From Lachnospiraceae bacterium UBA3643 (GTDB lineage: Bacteria; Bacillota; Clostridia; Lachnospirales; Lachnospiraceae), in contig DFKO01000127.1 of assembly GCA_002373855.1 (NCBI GenBank), positions 1 through 8,340 on the forward strand: a stretch of DNA of 8,340 bases, given 5' to 3'. Position numbers and translations under genes: made by a program. The first letter of the stretch is position 1; each line of letters opens with the position of its first letter. The notes beneath the pieces are model-generated. The model saw only the letters and a list, made by a program, of their open reading frames with translations. It had not been told where the DNA came from and searched no databases. Below are positions 1 to 6,870 of the stretch, in pieces.

Positions 1-29
1 TGGTCGTTTCCGCCCGACTCCAACATCAT
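1..29 (-). CDS. Possible 5' end of a gene coupled to the AbiEi-like antitoxin (partial, off the left edge)
   Basis: The stop codon of the AbiEi-like gene overlaps an ATG by one base (TAATG, minus strand), and a second in-frame ATG follows at once. The frame stays open to the window edge (reads MMLESGGND). Such an overlap is typical of translational coupling. AbiEi antitoxin genes are normally followed directly by the AbiEii nucleotidyltransferase toxin, so a toxin start here would fit. Only nine codons are visible, no nucleotidyltransferase motif can be seen, and the Shine-Dalgarno is weak (TAGAAG). Toxin identity is therefore inference from position alone; this could equally be non-coding sequence or an unrelated gene. 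Confidence 0.3.
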
Positions 30-571
30 TAAAGTACTTCTATTTCTATCATGTCCATATACTTGGAACCATTTGGGAACAGAGCTGCGTAATCCTCAAC
101 AAGTCTGAAGTCCAGTTCGTTAACCAGTTTGCGATAATTCCTGATAATCTCCTTGTAATAATCATTTGGGGTTCTGGATTTAAAACGCATTAGTTCGATT
201 ATCATTCTTTCCTTGCCGTATAAGCGTACAGTGGAATTGTTGTATTCAATTTCAATCGTGCCGGGTTCAAAAATATCATCTTTTAGAAATGACTGTTTGA
301 CTCTCAAATCTTTTATTCGCGTGTCATTTCGCTTCGTTGCGAGATAATAGTAGTCAGGTATAACATCTGCTAGTCCGTGATAATAAAATGCACTGGGACC
401 GGTACATACAGTTTTCGGATATTTGTTTAATATGATGTCCAGCTCTGGTGCAATCTCTTCAGTGGAGTACACGCCCTTCTCCATCATAAAGAGATTCCTA
501 TTTTCAATTTCCTTTTTTATTTTGTAATCACTGCCGTATTTTTCGATGCATTCTTGATAAGTTAAAATCAT
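29..571 (-). CDS. AbiEi-like type IV antitoxin / transcriptional repressor
   Basis: A 180-residue protein resembling the AbiEi family, the DNA-binding antitoxin of type IV (AbiE) phage-resistance toxin-antitoxin pairs. Residues 1-40 look like the family's small winged-helix domain (LTYQECIEKYGSDYKIKK, then a EKGVYS turn). Residues 50-73 carry the family hallmark YPKTVCTGPSAFYYHGLADV followed by IPD, and 118-130 carry YGKERMIIELMRF, matching the usual YdkERtliDlir stretch. I chose the start at 571 rather than the in-frame ATG at 598 because GGAG (578-581) lies 6 nt upstream of it and the protein then begins directly with the helix-turn-helix. The gene is visibly more AT-rich than its neighbours and points away from them, which fits an acquired module. 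Known AbiEi proteins repress their own promoter by binding paired inverted repeats; the paired dyads at 594-619 and 679-706 fit this. The partner toxin is not in view, so a solitary AbiEi-domain regulator remains possible. Confidence 0.75.
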   Translation of the reverse strand: MILTYQECIEKYGSDYKIKKEIENRNLFMMEKGVYSTEEIAPELDIILNKYPKTVCTGPSAFYYHGLADVIPDYYYLATKRNDTRIKDLRVKQSFLKDDIFEPGTIEIEYNNSTVRLYGKERMIIELMRFKSRTPNDYYKEIIRNYRKLVNELDFRLVEDYAALFPNGSKYMDMIEIEVL

Positions 572-577
572 ATAAGT

Positions 578-581
578 CTCC
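578..581 (-). promoter_or_regulatory. Ribosome binding site that decides the antitoxin start
   Basis: GGAG on the minus strand, 6 nt before the ATG at 571. The upstream in-frame ATG at 598 has no comparable site, so the shorter 180-residue reading is preferred. Confidence 0.65.
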
Positions 582-593
582 GTTGAGTAAATG

Positions 594-619
594 TTCACAC
601 GATAGTGCTATTGTGTGTA
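594..619. repeat. Operator-like inverted repeat, proximal copy
   Basis: Arms CACACGATAG (596-605) and CTATTGTGTG (608-617) pair at 9 of 10 positions around a 2-nt centre. The flanks TTCACA and TGTGTGTA recur in the copy at 679-706. The dyad lies just downstream of the expected start of the antitoxin transcript (about 624), a position where a bound protein would block transcription. AbiEi autoregulation through two inverted repeats is known for the family; that this dyad is an AbiEi site is inference. Confidence 0.6.
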
Positions 620-630
620 CTTTTACTTTA

Positions 631-658
631 ATGATACCAAACATAAACAAATAATCAA
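631..658 (-). promoter_or_regulatory. Promoter of the AbiEi-like gene
   Basis: On the minus strand: -35 TTGATT (653-658), a 16-nt spacer, then an extended -10 TGG-TATCAT (-10 hexamer at 631-636). The predicted start is near 624, giving a leader of about 53 nt before the ATG at 571. It sits between the two similar inverted repeats, so both expression and repression can be explained from this layout. Confidence 0.6.
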
Positions 659-678
659 TAAGTAAATTTAAGTAAATA

Positions 679-706
679 TTCACATGGAATGCCATATATG
701 TGTGTA
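679..706. repeat. Operator-like inverted repeat, distal copy
   Basis: CACAT (681-685) and ATGTG (698-702) form the outer arms, with ATGG (684-687) and CCAT (692-695) as an overlapping inner dyad. The ends TTCACA and TGTGTGTA match the copy at 594-619, although the centre is 2 nt longer and less symmetric. It lies about 20 nt upstream of the antitoxin -35 box. Centre-to-centre distance to the other copy is about 85 bp, close to eight helical turns. Confidence 0.5.
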
Positions 707-778
707 TTCGCTTTAATATAATCACTTTCGAGTTTATTTGTATTGTATAAAACTTATATGGTTTTTATACCCCTCATA

Positions 779-787
779 TGATAAAAT
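779..787 (+). promoter_or_regulatory. Candidate secDF promoter (extended -10)
   Basis: TG-A-TAAAAT forms an extended -10 box (hexamer 782-787) in the context ATATGATAAAATA. No good -35 hexamer is present 16-18 nt upstream, which extended -10 promoters can tolerate. Transcription from here would give a leader of about 90 nt containing the hairpin at 815-849. A second A+T-rich TATAAA at 746-751 is a weaker alternative. Confidence 0.4.
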
Positions 788-814
788 ACTGTAGTTTGCA
801 TCGGATGATGTGAA

Positions 815-849
815 TTGCAGTTTTTTTGGAGAAAACTCCGGGGCTGCAA
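815..849 (+). promoter_or_regulatory. Structured leader hairpin upstream of secDF
   Basis: TTGCAG (815-820) pairs with CTGCAA (844-849). Inside it, GGAG (828-831) pairs with CTCC (836-839) across an AAAA loop, and UUUU (824-827) can form G-U pairs with GGGG (840-843), extending the inner stem. There is no U-run after the stem, so this is not an intrinsic terminator. An upstream TTTGCA (795-800) could instead pair with TGCAAA (845-850), giving a possible alternative fold. A regulatory role is inference, and no known riboswitch is recognised. Confidence 0.4.
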
Positions 850-885
850 ATGTACTATTTAAATTAAGAGAGGCAGTAAAGAGAA

Positions 886-3294
886 ATGAAAAAAGGAACG
901 GCATGGCTTTCGCTGATTATCTTTATCGCTATCATGGTAGGCTTTGGCTATATCATGATGAACGGTGTAGATGAAAAAGGAAGCGGAGCGGTAAAAAACA
1001 CAAAACTCGGACTTGATCTGGCAGGCGGTGTCAGTATCACATATGAAGTGGTTGGAGAAGAGACACCTACCCAGTCCGATATAGATGATACTATCGAAAA
1101 GCTCCGTAAGCGTATCGAGAAGTATTCTACGGAGTCTGATGTGTACCAGGAAGGTACAAACAGAATCAGTATCGAAATCCCCGGCGTGTCTGATGCCCAG
1201 GCAGTGCTTGAGGACCTCGGTTCTCCGGGACTCCTTTACTTTATCAGAGCTACAGGCAGCGACGGATCGCTTAACTATGGTTATATGACGACTGCAGACG
1301 GCAATCAGGTATACAGTGAGGATGGAAATCTCTTTGTATATTCTGCGGCTGGAGGTACATATGTATATGATCCTGAGACAGGCAAGGCAGCAGTCGGAGC
1401 AGACGGCGCAGCTATCCCCTATACAGTACAGGATAGCAATATGGTCCGTGTTAAGTACTCCCTCACAAAATCAATTGACGAGCTCCTCGCAGACGGCAGC
1501 ATCGTACTCACAGGTACAGATGTCAGCATTGCCGAGGGCGGCGCATATACAGATGATTATGATGTGATTCAGTATATAGTATCCCTCACATTTACAGATG
1601 AGGCAGCAGCTACATTTGCAAATGAGACAGGTGCTGTTGCAGGCAAGCAGGGACTCTACGGAACGATCGCTATCTACTATGATGGCGAGCTCCTCTCAGT
1701 ACCAAATGTAAATGAGAGAATCGCAGGTGGTAAGGCCCAAATCTCAGGAATGCGTTCCATGACTGAAGCCAACATGCTTGCTCAGAGTATCCGTATCGGT
1801 GGACTTAAGCTTGAACTTTCGGAACTCCGTTCCAACGTGGTTGGTGCACAGCTCGGTTCTGAAGCCATAGCTACATCTATTAAGGCCGGTATCATAGGTG
1901 TATCGCTCATCATACTCTTTATGATCATTGTGTACAGAATCCCCGGACTCTGCGCATCAATTGCACTTGTTGCATATACAATGATGGATCTCCTCTGCAT
2001 CAACTTCCTGGAGATTACCATGACGCTCCCCGGTATCGCAGGTATCATCCTGTCTATCGGTATGGCGGTAGATGCCAACGTAATCATATTTGCCCGTATC
2101 AGAGAAGAACTTCAGATCGGTATGACTGTTGAGTCTGCCGTTAAGAGCGGTTTTTCAAAAGCTCTCTCAGCTATCATAGACGGTAACATTACAACACTTA
2201 TTGCAGCTGTGGTGCTCATAGCACTCGGCTCAGGTACTATCAAGGGATTTGCATATACCCTTGCACTTGGTATCGTGCTCTCAATGTTTACAGCACTTTT
2301 CGTAACCCAGACACTCCTTAAGATCTTCTATTCAATAGGATTTAAGGATGCAAAGTGGATTGGCAAGACAAAGGAAGCAAAGACGATCAATTTTGTCGGA
2401 CACAAGGCAAAGTACTTTGGCATCTCAGGTGCAGTACTTGCAATCGGAATCATCGTAATGATTATCTTTGGCGTGACTACAGGCGACCCTCTCAACTTCA
2501 GTCTTGATTTCAAGGGTGGTAGTGCCACCACGGTTGACTTTGCCCAGATGCCTACAAGAGAGGTTGTCGACGGCGAGATCGTGCCCAAGATTGAGAAGAT
2601 TACAGGTGATGCATCGGTTCTCTGGACTCTCGTAAATGATTCGAATGAAGTAATCTTTAAGACAAGAACTCTTAATGAGGAAGAGCGTGAGGCATTCAAG
2701 CAGATGGTTGAAAATGACTACGGTGTACCTGAAGACAAGGTTTCTGTTGAGTCTATCAGCTCTACTATTTCAAACGAAATGCAAAAGGATGCAATCATTG
2801 CGGTAGTTGTGGCATCCATCTGTATGCTTATATATGTATGGTTCAGATTCTCTGATTTCAGATTCGGATGCAGTGCCGTTGCAGCCCTCATCCATGACGT
2901 ATTTGTGGTCATTGCATTCTATGCCTGCACAAGACTCTCGGTCGGCAATACATTCATAGCATGTATACTGACAATCGTCGGATATTCTATCAATGCGACT
3001 ATCGTCGTATTTGACCGTATCCGTGAGAATATCAAGGGCATGAAGAGAAAGGAAACCCTCGGCGATGTGGTAAACAAGAGTATATCCCAGACACTTACGA
3101 GATCCCTCTTTACATCACTTACCACTTTTTTCACAGTCCTGGCTCTCTATATCCTCGGCGTATCTTCTGTAAAGGAGTTCGCACTGCCTCTTATGGTAGG
3201 TATTATCTGCGGTGCTTACTCTTCGGTATGCCTGTCAGGTTCACTCTGGCTCATGCTCAGGGAGAAGTTCCCCCAGGTTGAAGAGGATGACTAA
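886..3294 (+). CDS. secDF: Fused protein-export membrane protein SecDF
   Basis: An 802-residue fusion of SecD and SecF, which use the proton gradient to pull exported proteins out of the SecYEG channel on the outer face of the membrane. The SecD half shows a first membrane helix (about 8-26), the LGLDLAGG motif (41-48), the external P1 region, and helices 2-6 (about 333-480) with GMAVDANVIIFARIREE (392-408) in TM4. The SecF half shows helix 7 (about 512-531), FSLDFKGG (538-545), the P4 region, and helices 8-12 (about 635-790) with TIVGYSINATIVVFDRIREN (696-715) and TRSLFTSLTT (738-747). Asp396 and Arg739 match residues known to matter for proton coupling; the usual Asp after SIN in the SecF motif is Ala704. 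It is about 65 residues longer than the roughly 735-residue Bacillus and Thermus proteins, mostly through a Gly/Tyr/Asp-rich stretch at about 125-190. A purine-rich AAGAGAGG (866-873) lies 12 nt before the ATG, a slightly long spacing. A terminator follows, so it appears to be transcribed alone. Confidence 0.95.
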   Translation: MKKGTAWLSLIIFIAIMVGFGYIMMNGVDEKGSGAVKNTKLGLDLAGGVSITYEVVGEETPTQSDIDDTIEKLRKRIEKYSTESDVYQEGTNRISIEIPGVSDAQAVLEDLGSPGLLYFIRATGSDGSLNYGYMTTADGNQVYSEDGNLFVYSAAGGTYVYDPETGKAAVGADGAAIPYTVQDSNMVRVKYSLTKSIDELLADGSIVLTGTDVSIAEGGAYTDDYDVIQYIVSLTFTDEAAATFANETGAVAGKQGLYGTIAIYYDGELLSVPNVNERIAGGKAQISGMRSMTEANMLAQSIRIGGLKLELSELRSNVVGAQLGSEAIATSIKAGIIGVSLIILFMIIVYRIPGLCASIALVAYTMMDLLCINFLEITMTLPGIAGIILSIGMAVDANVIIFARIREELQIGMTVESAVKSGFSKALSAIIDGNITTLIAAVVLIALGSGTIKGFAYTLALGIVLSMFTALFVTQTLLKIFYSIGFKDAKWIGKTKEAKTINFVGHKAKYFGISGAVLAIGIIVMIIFGVTTGDPLNFSLDFKGGSATTVDFAQMPTREVVDGEIVPKIEKITGDASVLWTLVNDSNEVIFKTRTLNEEEREAFKQMVENDYGVPEDKVSVESISSTISNEMQKDAIIAVVVASICMLIYVWFRFSDFRFGCSAVAALIHDVFVVIAFYACTRLSVGNTFIACILTIVGYSINATIVVFDRIRENIKGMKRKETLGDVVNKSISQTLTRSLFTSLTTFFTVLALYILGVSSVKEFALPLMVGIICGAYSSVCLSGSLWLMLREKFPQVEEDD

Positions 3295-3326
3295 ACAGGG
3301 TTTTAGTTATAAATAATTAAATAATG

Positions 3327-3372
3327 ATCAGGTTTCATGCATGTATCAAATGGGTGAAACCTGATTTTTTTT
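3327..3372 (+). terminator. Intrinsic terminator after secDF
   Basis: An 11-bp perfect stem, ATCAGGTTTCA (3327-3337) with TGAAACCTGAT (3355-3365), a 17-nt loop, and eight T residues at 3365-3372. It lies 32 nt after the secDF stop and separates secDF from the xylB cluster. Confidence 0.9.
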
Positions 3373-3397
3373 CTCCCCAAGAAGTGCCTGCATAGTG

Positions 3398-3403
3398 TAT
3401 AAT
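3398..3403 (+). promoter_or_regulatory. Candidate promoter of the xylB cluster (-10 box)
   Basis: A perfect TATAAT at 3398-3403, about 40 nt before the xylB ATG and just after the secDF terminator. The -35 position (about 3375-3380) reads CCCCAA-like sequence and does not resemble TTGACA. The promoter may therefore be weak or activator-dependent. No clear xylose-repressor or carbon-catabolite operator is visible around it. Confidence 0.45.
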
Positions 3404-3443
3404 AATAGTTGTTTTATATTTTTATTTATGTGAGGGTTACAAA

Positions 3444-4916
3444 ATGTTATATGCTGGTATAGATCTTGGTACTTCTGCAGTAAAGCTGCTTCTGATGGAT
3501 TCTGACGGAGAGATTAAGAATATCGTCTCCAAAGAGTATGATCTTTATTTTCCAAAGCCCGGCTGGTCCGAGCAGAATCCCTATGACTGGTATGATCAGA
3601 CAATAGCAGGCCTTAAGGAACTCCTTGAAGGCTTTGATAAAAGTATGCTTAAGGGCATCAGCTTCGGCGGTCAGATGCATGGTCTTGTCATGCTTGATGA
3701 AGATGACAGGGTCATCCGTCCGGCAATCCTCTGGAATGACGGCCGTACAGCCGGGGAGACAGAATATCTGAATAATGTGATAGGAAAGGATAAACTCTCC
3801 GAATATACTGCAAATATTGCCTTTGCAGGTTTTACTGCTCCCAAGGTACTATGGGTCAGAAACAATGAGCCGCAGTGTTTTGCAAGGATTGACAAGATAA
3901 TGCTGCCAAAAGACTATCTGGCATACAGACTGTCAGGAGCGTTTTGTACGGATGTATCCGATGCATCAGGTACACTTTTCTTTGATGTAAAGAACAGGAC
4001 GTGGTCAAAGGAAATGTGTGATATATGCGGTATCACGGAAAATATGCTGCCAAAGATTTATGAGAGCTATGAAAAAGTCGGAACAATAAAGAAGGATATA
4101 GCAGATGAACTTGGCATTCCGGGAGAGGTGGTCATTGCAGCAGGAGCAGGGGACAATGCGGCAGCTGCGGTCGGTACAGCCACTGTAGGTAACGGCGCGT
4201 GCAACATATCCCTCGGAACAAGCGGCACCATATTTATATCATCAGAAAAATTCGGAGTGGATAAATTTAATTCACTTCACTCATTTGATCATGCAGACGG
4301 CAGCTATCATCTCATGGGATGCATGCTATCGGCTGCGTCATGCAATAAGTGGTGGATGGAAGATATTATTAAGACAGAAGATTTTGGAGCAGAGCAGAAC
4401 TTTGAAGATAAGCTCGGAGAAAATCATGTATTTTTCCTGCCTTACCTGATGGGCGAGAGGTGCCCCCACAATAATCCTGATGCGAGAGCAGCATTTATCG
4501 GTATGACTATGGACTCCACAAGGGAGGACATGACTCAGGCTGTCCTTGAGGGTGTGGCATTTGGACTCAGGGATTCACTTGAGGTAGCGAGAGACCTCGG
4601 TATTAATATTGAGCGTACAAAACTCTGCGGCGGCGGAGCAAAGAGTCCTGTTTGGAGAAAGATCATAGCTGCAGTTATGAATATGCCTGTTGATATCCCT
4701 GTATCTGAGGAGGGACCGTCCATGGGTGGAGCCATGCTGGCGGCTGTAGCATGCGGAGAGTACCGGTCGGTACAGGATATAGCTGAGAAACTGGTCAGGG
4801 TTAAGGAGACAATAGAGCCCGACAGGGAGCTTGTGGCAAAATATGAAGCGAAATACAGACAGTTTAAACAGATGTATCCGGCGCTTAAACCCATATATGA
4901 TGCAATAAAAGCATAA
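3444..4916 (+). CDS. xylB: Xylulokinase (FGGY-family carbohydrate kinase)
   Basis: A 490-residue cytoplasmic kinase that phosphorylates D-xylulose with ATP to xylulose 5-phosphate, the entry step of xylose into the pentose phosphate pathway. Length and motifs fit XylB throughout: the N-terminal phosphate-binding loop GIDLGTSAVK (5-14), the substrate-binding GGQMHG (75-80), WND (97-99), the catalytic aspartate Asp237 in GAGDNA (234-239), the LGTSGT phosphate loop (257-262), and the C-terminal FGGY signature region EGVAFGLRDSLE (369-380) with GGGAKSPVWRKI (396-407). The GQMHG motif favours xylulose over glycerol or gluconate. A strong GAGGG site (3432-3436) lies 7 nt before the ATG. No xylose isomerase, transporter or xylose regulator is beside it; instead it leads a run of stress- or repair-like genes, so its control may not follow the usual xylose operon pattern. 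Confidence 0.93.
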   Translation: MLYAGIDLGTSAVKLLLMDSDGEIKNIVSKEYDLYFPKPGWSEQNPYDWYDQTIAGLKELLEGFDKSMLKGISFGGQMHGLVMLDEDDRVIRPAILWNDGRTAGETEYLNNVIGKDKLSEYTANIAFAGFTAPKVLWVRNNEPQCFARIDKIMLPKDYLAYRLSGAFCTDVSDASGTLFFDVKNRTWSKEMCDICGITENMLPKIYESYEKVGTIKKDIADELGIPGEVVIAAGAGDNAAAAVGTATVGNGACNISLGTSGTIFISSEKFGVDKFNSLHSFDHADGSYHLMGCMLSAASCNKWWMEDIIKTEDFGAEQNFEDKLGENHVFFLPYLMGERCPHNNPDARAAFIGMTMDSTREDMTQAVLEGVAFGLRDSLEVARDLGINIERTKLCGGGAKSPVWRKIIAAVMNMPVDIPVSEEGPSMGGAMLAAVACGEYRSVQDIAEKLVRVKETIEPDRELVAKYEAKYRQFKQMYPALKPIYDAIKA

Positions 4917-4965
4917 TAGTGATTAAAAGTGTAAAAGAGTATCAGGGGAAAACAAGGAAAGAAAA

Positions 4966-6840
4966 ATGGCAGAGTACACAAGAGAAGATTTTGAAAAAAT
5001 AATAGACATACCCGTATCAGTAGAGTATGAGATAAAAGAAATAATTGATAACAAACTGAAAAAATGCGGAATTTTTTCCCGTATATTTTCGAGAAGAAAA
5101 TCATCAGAGTCCATAGAGCACAAACTCCACAAGGATGAATACAAAGACGGCAGAAAGATTCAGGATATCATCGGTATCCGTATCATTCTGTATTTTGAGG
5201 ATGATATCGCCATTTGCCAGAAAATAATCCGTGAATGGTTCAGACCGGTAGGCGACTGGGAAGTATATGACAATGATATCTCCGAATTCAGAGCCAGCAA
5301 GATAAACGGTATATTTGAACTGGAAGGCGACTGGGTGAGACGTATCAGTCCCCAGACCTGGCTCTTTCCCATAGATCAGACCTTTGAGATACAGTTAAGG
5401 ACCACATTTTTTGAGGGATGGCATGAAGTAGAGCATGACATGCGATATAAAAATAAGGCGATCTGGGATGAGTATCCGGCATTTTCGAGAAAGCTTAACA
5501 GCGTGGTGGCTACTCTGGAACTCTGCGATTCATCGATGGTTTCCATATGCGAGGACTTTGCTCACCAGCTGTACCTGGACAAAAAGTGGGAAGCTATGGT
5601 CAATATGCACTACAGGCTGAGGATGAATGATGAGCCGATAAATCCGGAACTGAAGCGGATACTTGATGACAATTCAAAGACTCTCGGCAAGAGACTCTAC
5701 AGGTGTCGCCGTCATGAGCTCATCAGGATGCTCCTGGATGACAGGCACAGGACCGGTGCAATCAGTGTCAACAGGATCATAGTCATGGCCAATGAGGCTG
5801 ACAAGGAAATGCAGAATGAAGAAATCCGTGCCATAGCAGAAAAGAACGGATTTTTCAGAGGCGAGAAAAAGGGCGATGCCGGTCGTACATATCAGTATGC
5901 GATAAATCCTCTCGAGGAATATCCCAACTTTAGAAACAAGCTGACAATTGAGTGTAACGAAAAGGATAAAAAGAAAATCTTTGAAGAACTCTCGATGATC
6001 ATATATTCGTGGGCAAGAGATAAGTTTAAGGCGATATTCAGACTGCCTGAGGACCGTATCACGGAATGTGATGAGAAGATACCGGGATACTGGCTGAAGG
6101 TCTCAAAGAATGATAACTTCCTGAGCATGGATATGCATACATATCATCTCTCTACAAATGAGGTGGGCAGGATGTGGAATGTCCAGGCTTCCATCAGATG
6201 GGACCCGATCCTGAGGCTCTTCTGGTTTGAGACAAAAAATGCCGTTCTCTCGACAGAACCTGTTGATATAGAATCCCGGATGCCAAACTATAATCCTCCG
6301 AGATTCTACTCCGAAATAGTTAAGTGCGATGACATAGAAGTCCTCGATGTGAGAAAGTATACATGCAAGTGTTCACCTGTATATGATAATGAGGTGGATC
6401 TGATGATCGATCTCATCAGGTCAAATGAACGTCAGACCCCTGTCGTACTCATAGCCTCAAAGATAGGAGAGGACGGATTCCTTGATGAAAGCTGGCTCAG
6501 CCGTTACTGGTGCAGTGATCTGGCCCAGCGTGCCGGTCTCTACTCTCATATATACAGATGCGGCGAGGAAAACTTAAATAAGATATTGGACGGACTCGGA
6601 CTTAAGAGAGATGCATTCCCGGGACTTTATATCTTTTACTCAAATACGTTTGACAAGGATGGCAAGCCGAGGCAGGGTGGATACAACAGTTATCCCGAGA
6701 GCTATGTGGCTGAGTGCGTATACAACCAGGTCCGCGTATCGTCATCAGGATTTAATGTCGATACCAAGCAGGGTGACAGGGCGTTCCTCCACGAGATAGT
6801 TGATATGATCAGGCGTGATAATATTATCCGCCAGTTATAA
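4966..6840 (+). CDS. Divergent RelA/SpoT-like nucleotidyltransferase with a large unknown C-terminal region
   Basis: A 624-residue soluble protein whose first 200 residues resemble the (p)ppGpp synthetase domain. Visible motifs are the ATP-side RRKSSESIEHKL (43-54), the metal-binding Asp67 in QDIIGIRI, and Glu141 in FEIQLRT followed by GWHEVEHDMRYK (151-162). The usual acceptor loop, a K-x-N-G-Y-R-S-L-H type motif, reads KINGIFEL (112-119), so the guanosine-stacking Tyr is Ile116 and the SLH triad is absent. No HD hydrolase, TGS or ACT domain is seen, so this is not a housekeeping Rel. Residues 200-310 look helical, 325-435 mixed, and 441-560 contain PRFYSEIV, then TPVVLIAS and GLYIFYSNTF, which I cannot assign to a named domain. 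AAGGAA (4954-4959) lies 6 nt before the ATG; the gene starts 49 nt after xylB and ends 30 nt before nfo. It could be an alarmone synthetase, a transferase with another acceptor, or a catalytically changed sensor. Membership of the fold is fairly sure; the function is not known. Confidence 0.7.
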   Translation: MAEYTREDFEKIIDIPVSVEYEIKEIIDNKLKKCGIFSRIFSRRKSSESIEHKLHKDEYKDGRKIQDIIGIRIILYFEDDIAICQKIIREWFRPVGDWEVYDNDISEFRASKINGIFELEGDWVRRISPQTWLFPIDQTFEIQLRTTFFEGWHEVEHDMRYKNKAIWDEYPAFSRKLNSVVATLELCDSSMVSICEDFAHQLYLDKKWEAMVNMHYRLRMNDEPINPELKRILDDNSKTLGKRLYRCRRHELIRMLLDDRHRTGAISVNRIIVMANEADKEMQNEEIRAIAEKNGFFRGEKKGDAGRTYQYAINPLEEYPNFRNKLTIECNEKDKKKIFEELSMIIYSWARDKFKAIFRLPEDRITECDEKIPGYWLKVSKNDNFLSMDMHTYHLSTNEVGRMWNVQASIRWDPILRLFWFETKNAVLSTEPVDIESRMPNYNPPRFYSEIVKCDDIEVLDVRKYTCKCSPVYDNEVDLMIDLIRSNERQTPVVLIASKIGEDGFLDESWLSRYWCSDLAQRAGLYSHIYRCGEENLNKILDGLGLKRDAFPGLYIFYSNTFDKDGKPRQGGYNSYPESYVAECVYNQVRVSSSGFNVDTKQGDRAFLHEIVDMIRRDNIIRQL

Positions 6841-6870
6841 GAAATAATTAATATTTTTACGGAGAAAAAC

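Noticed and set aside
572..598. Longer antitoxin start at base 598
   Set aside because: It adds nine residues with no ribosome site of its own, whereas the ATG at 571 has GGAG 6 nt upstream. The longer start would also overlap the proximal dyad.
528..725. A 65-codon minus-strand open frame upstream of the antitoxin
   Set aside because: It overlaps the antitoxin start in another frame, covers the promoter and both dyads, and has no recognisable protein features.
815..849. The secDF leader hairpin as an intrinsic terminator
   Set aside because: The T-run lies before the inner stem, not after the structure, and no poly-T follows on either strand in the right place.
4535..5104. A 189-codon open frame on the minus strand across the xylB end and the start of the RelA/SpoT-like gene
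   Set aside because: It lies antisense to two well-supported genes, resembles no family I know, and has a low-complexity Phe/Leu/Ser/Cys-rich composition typical of an antisense shadow.
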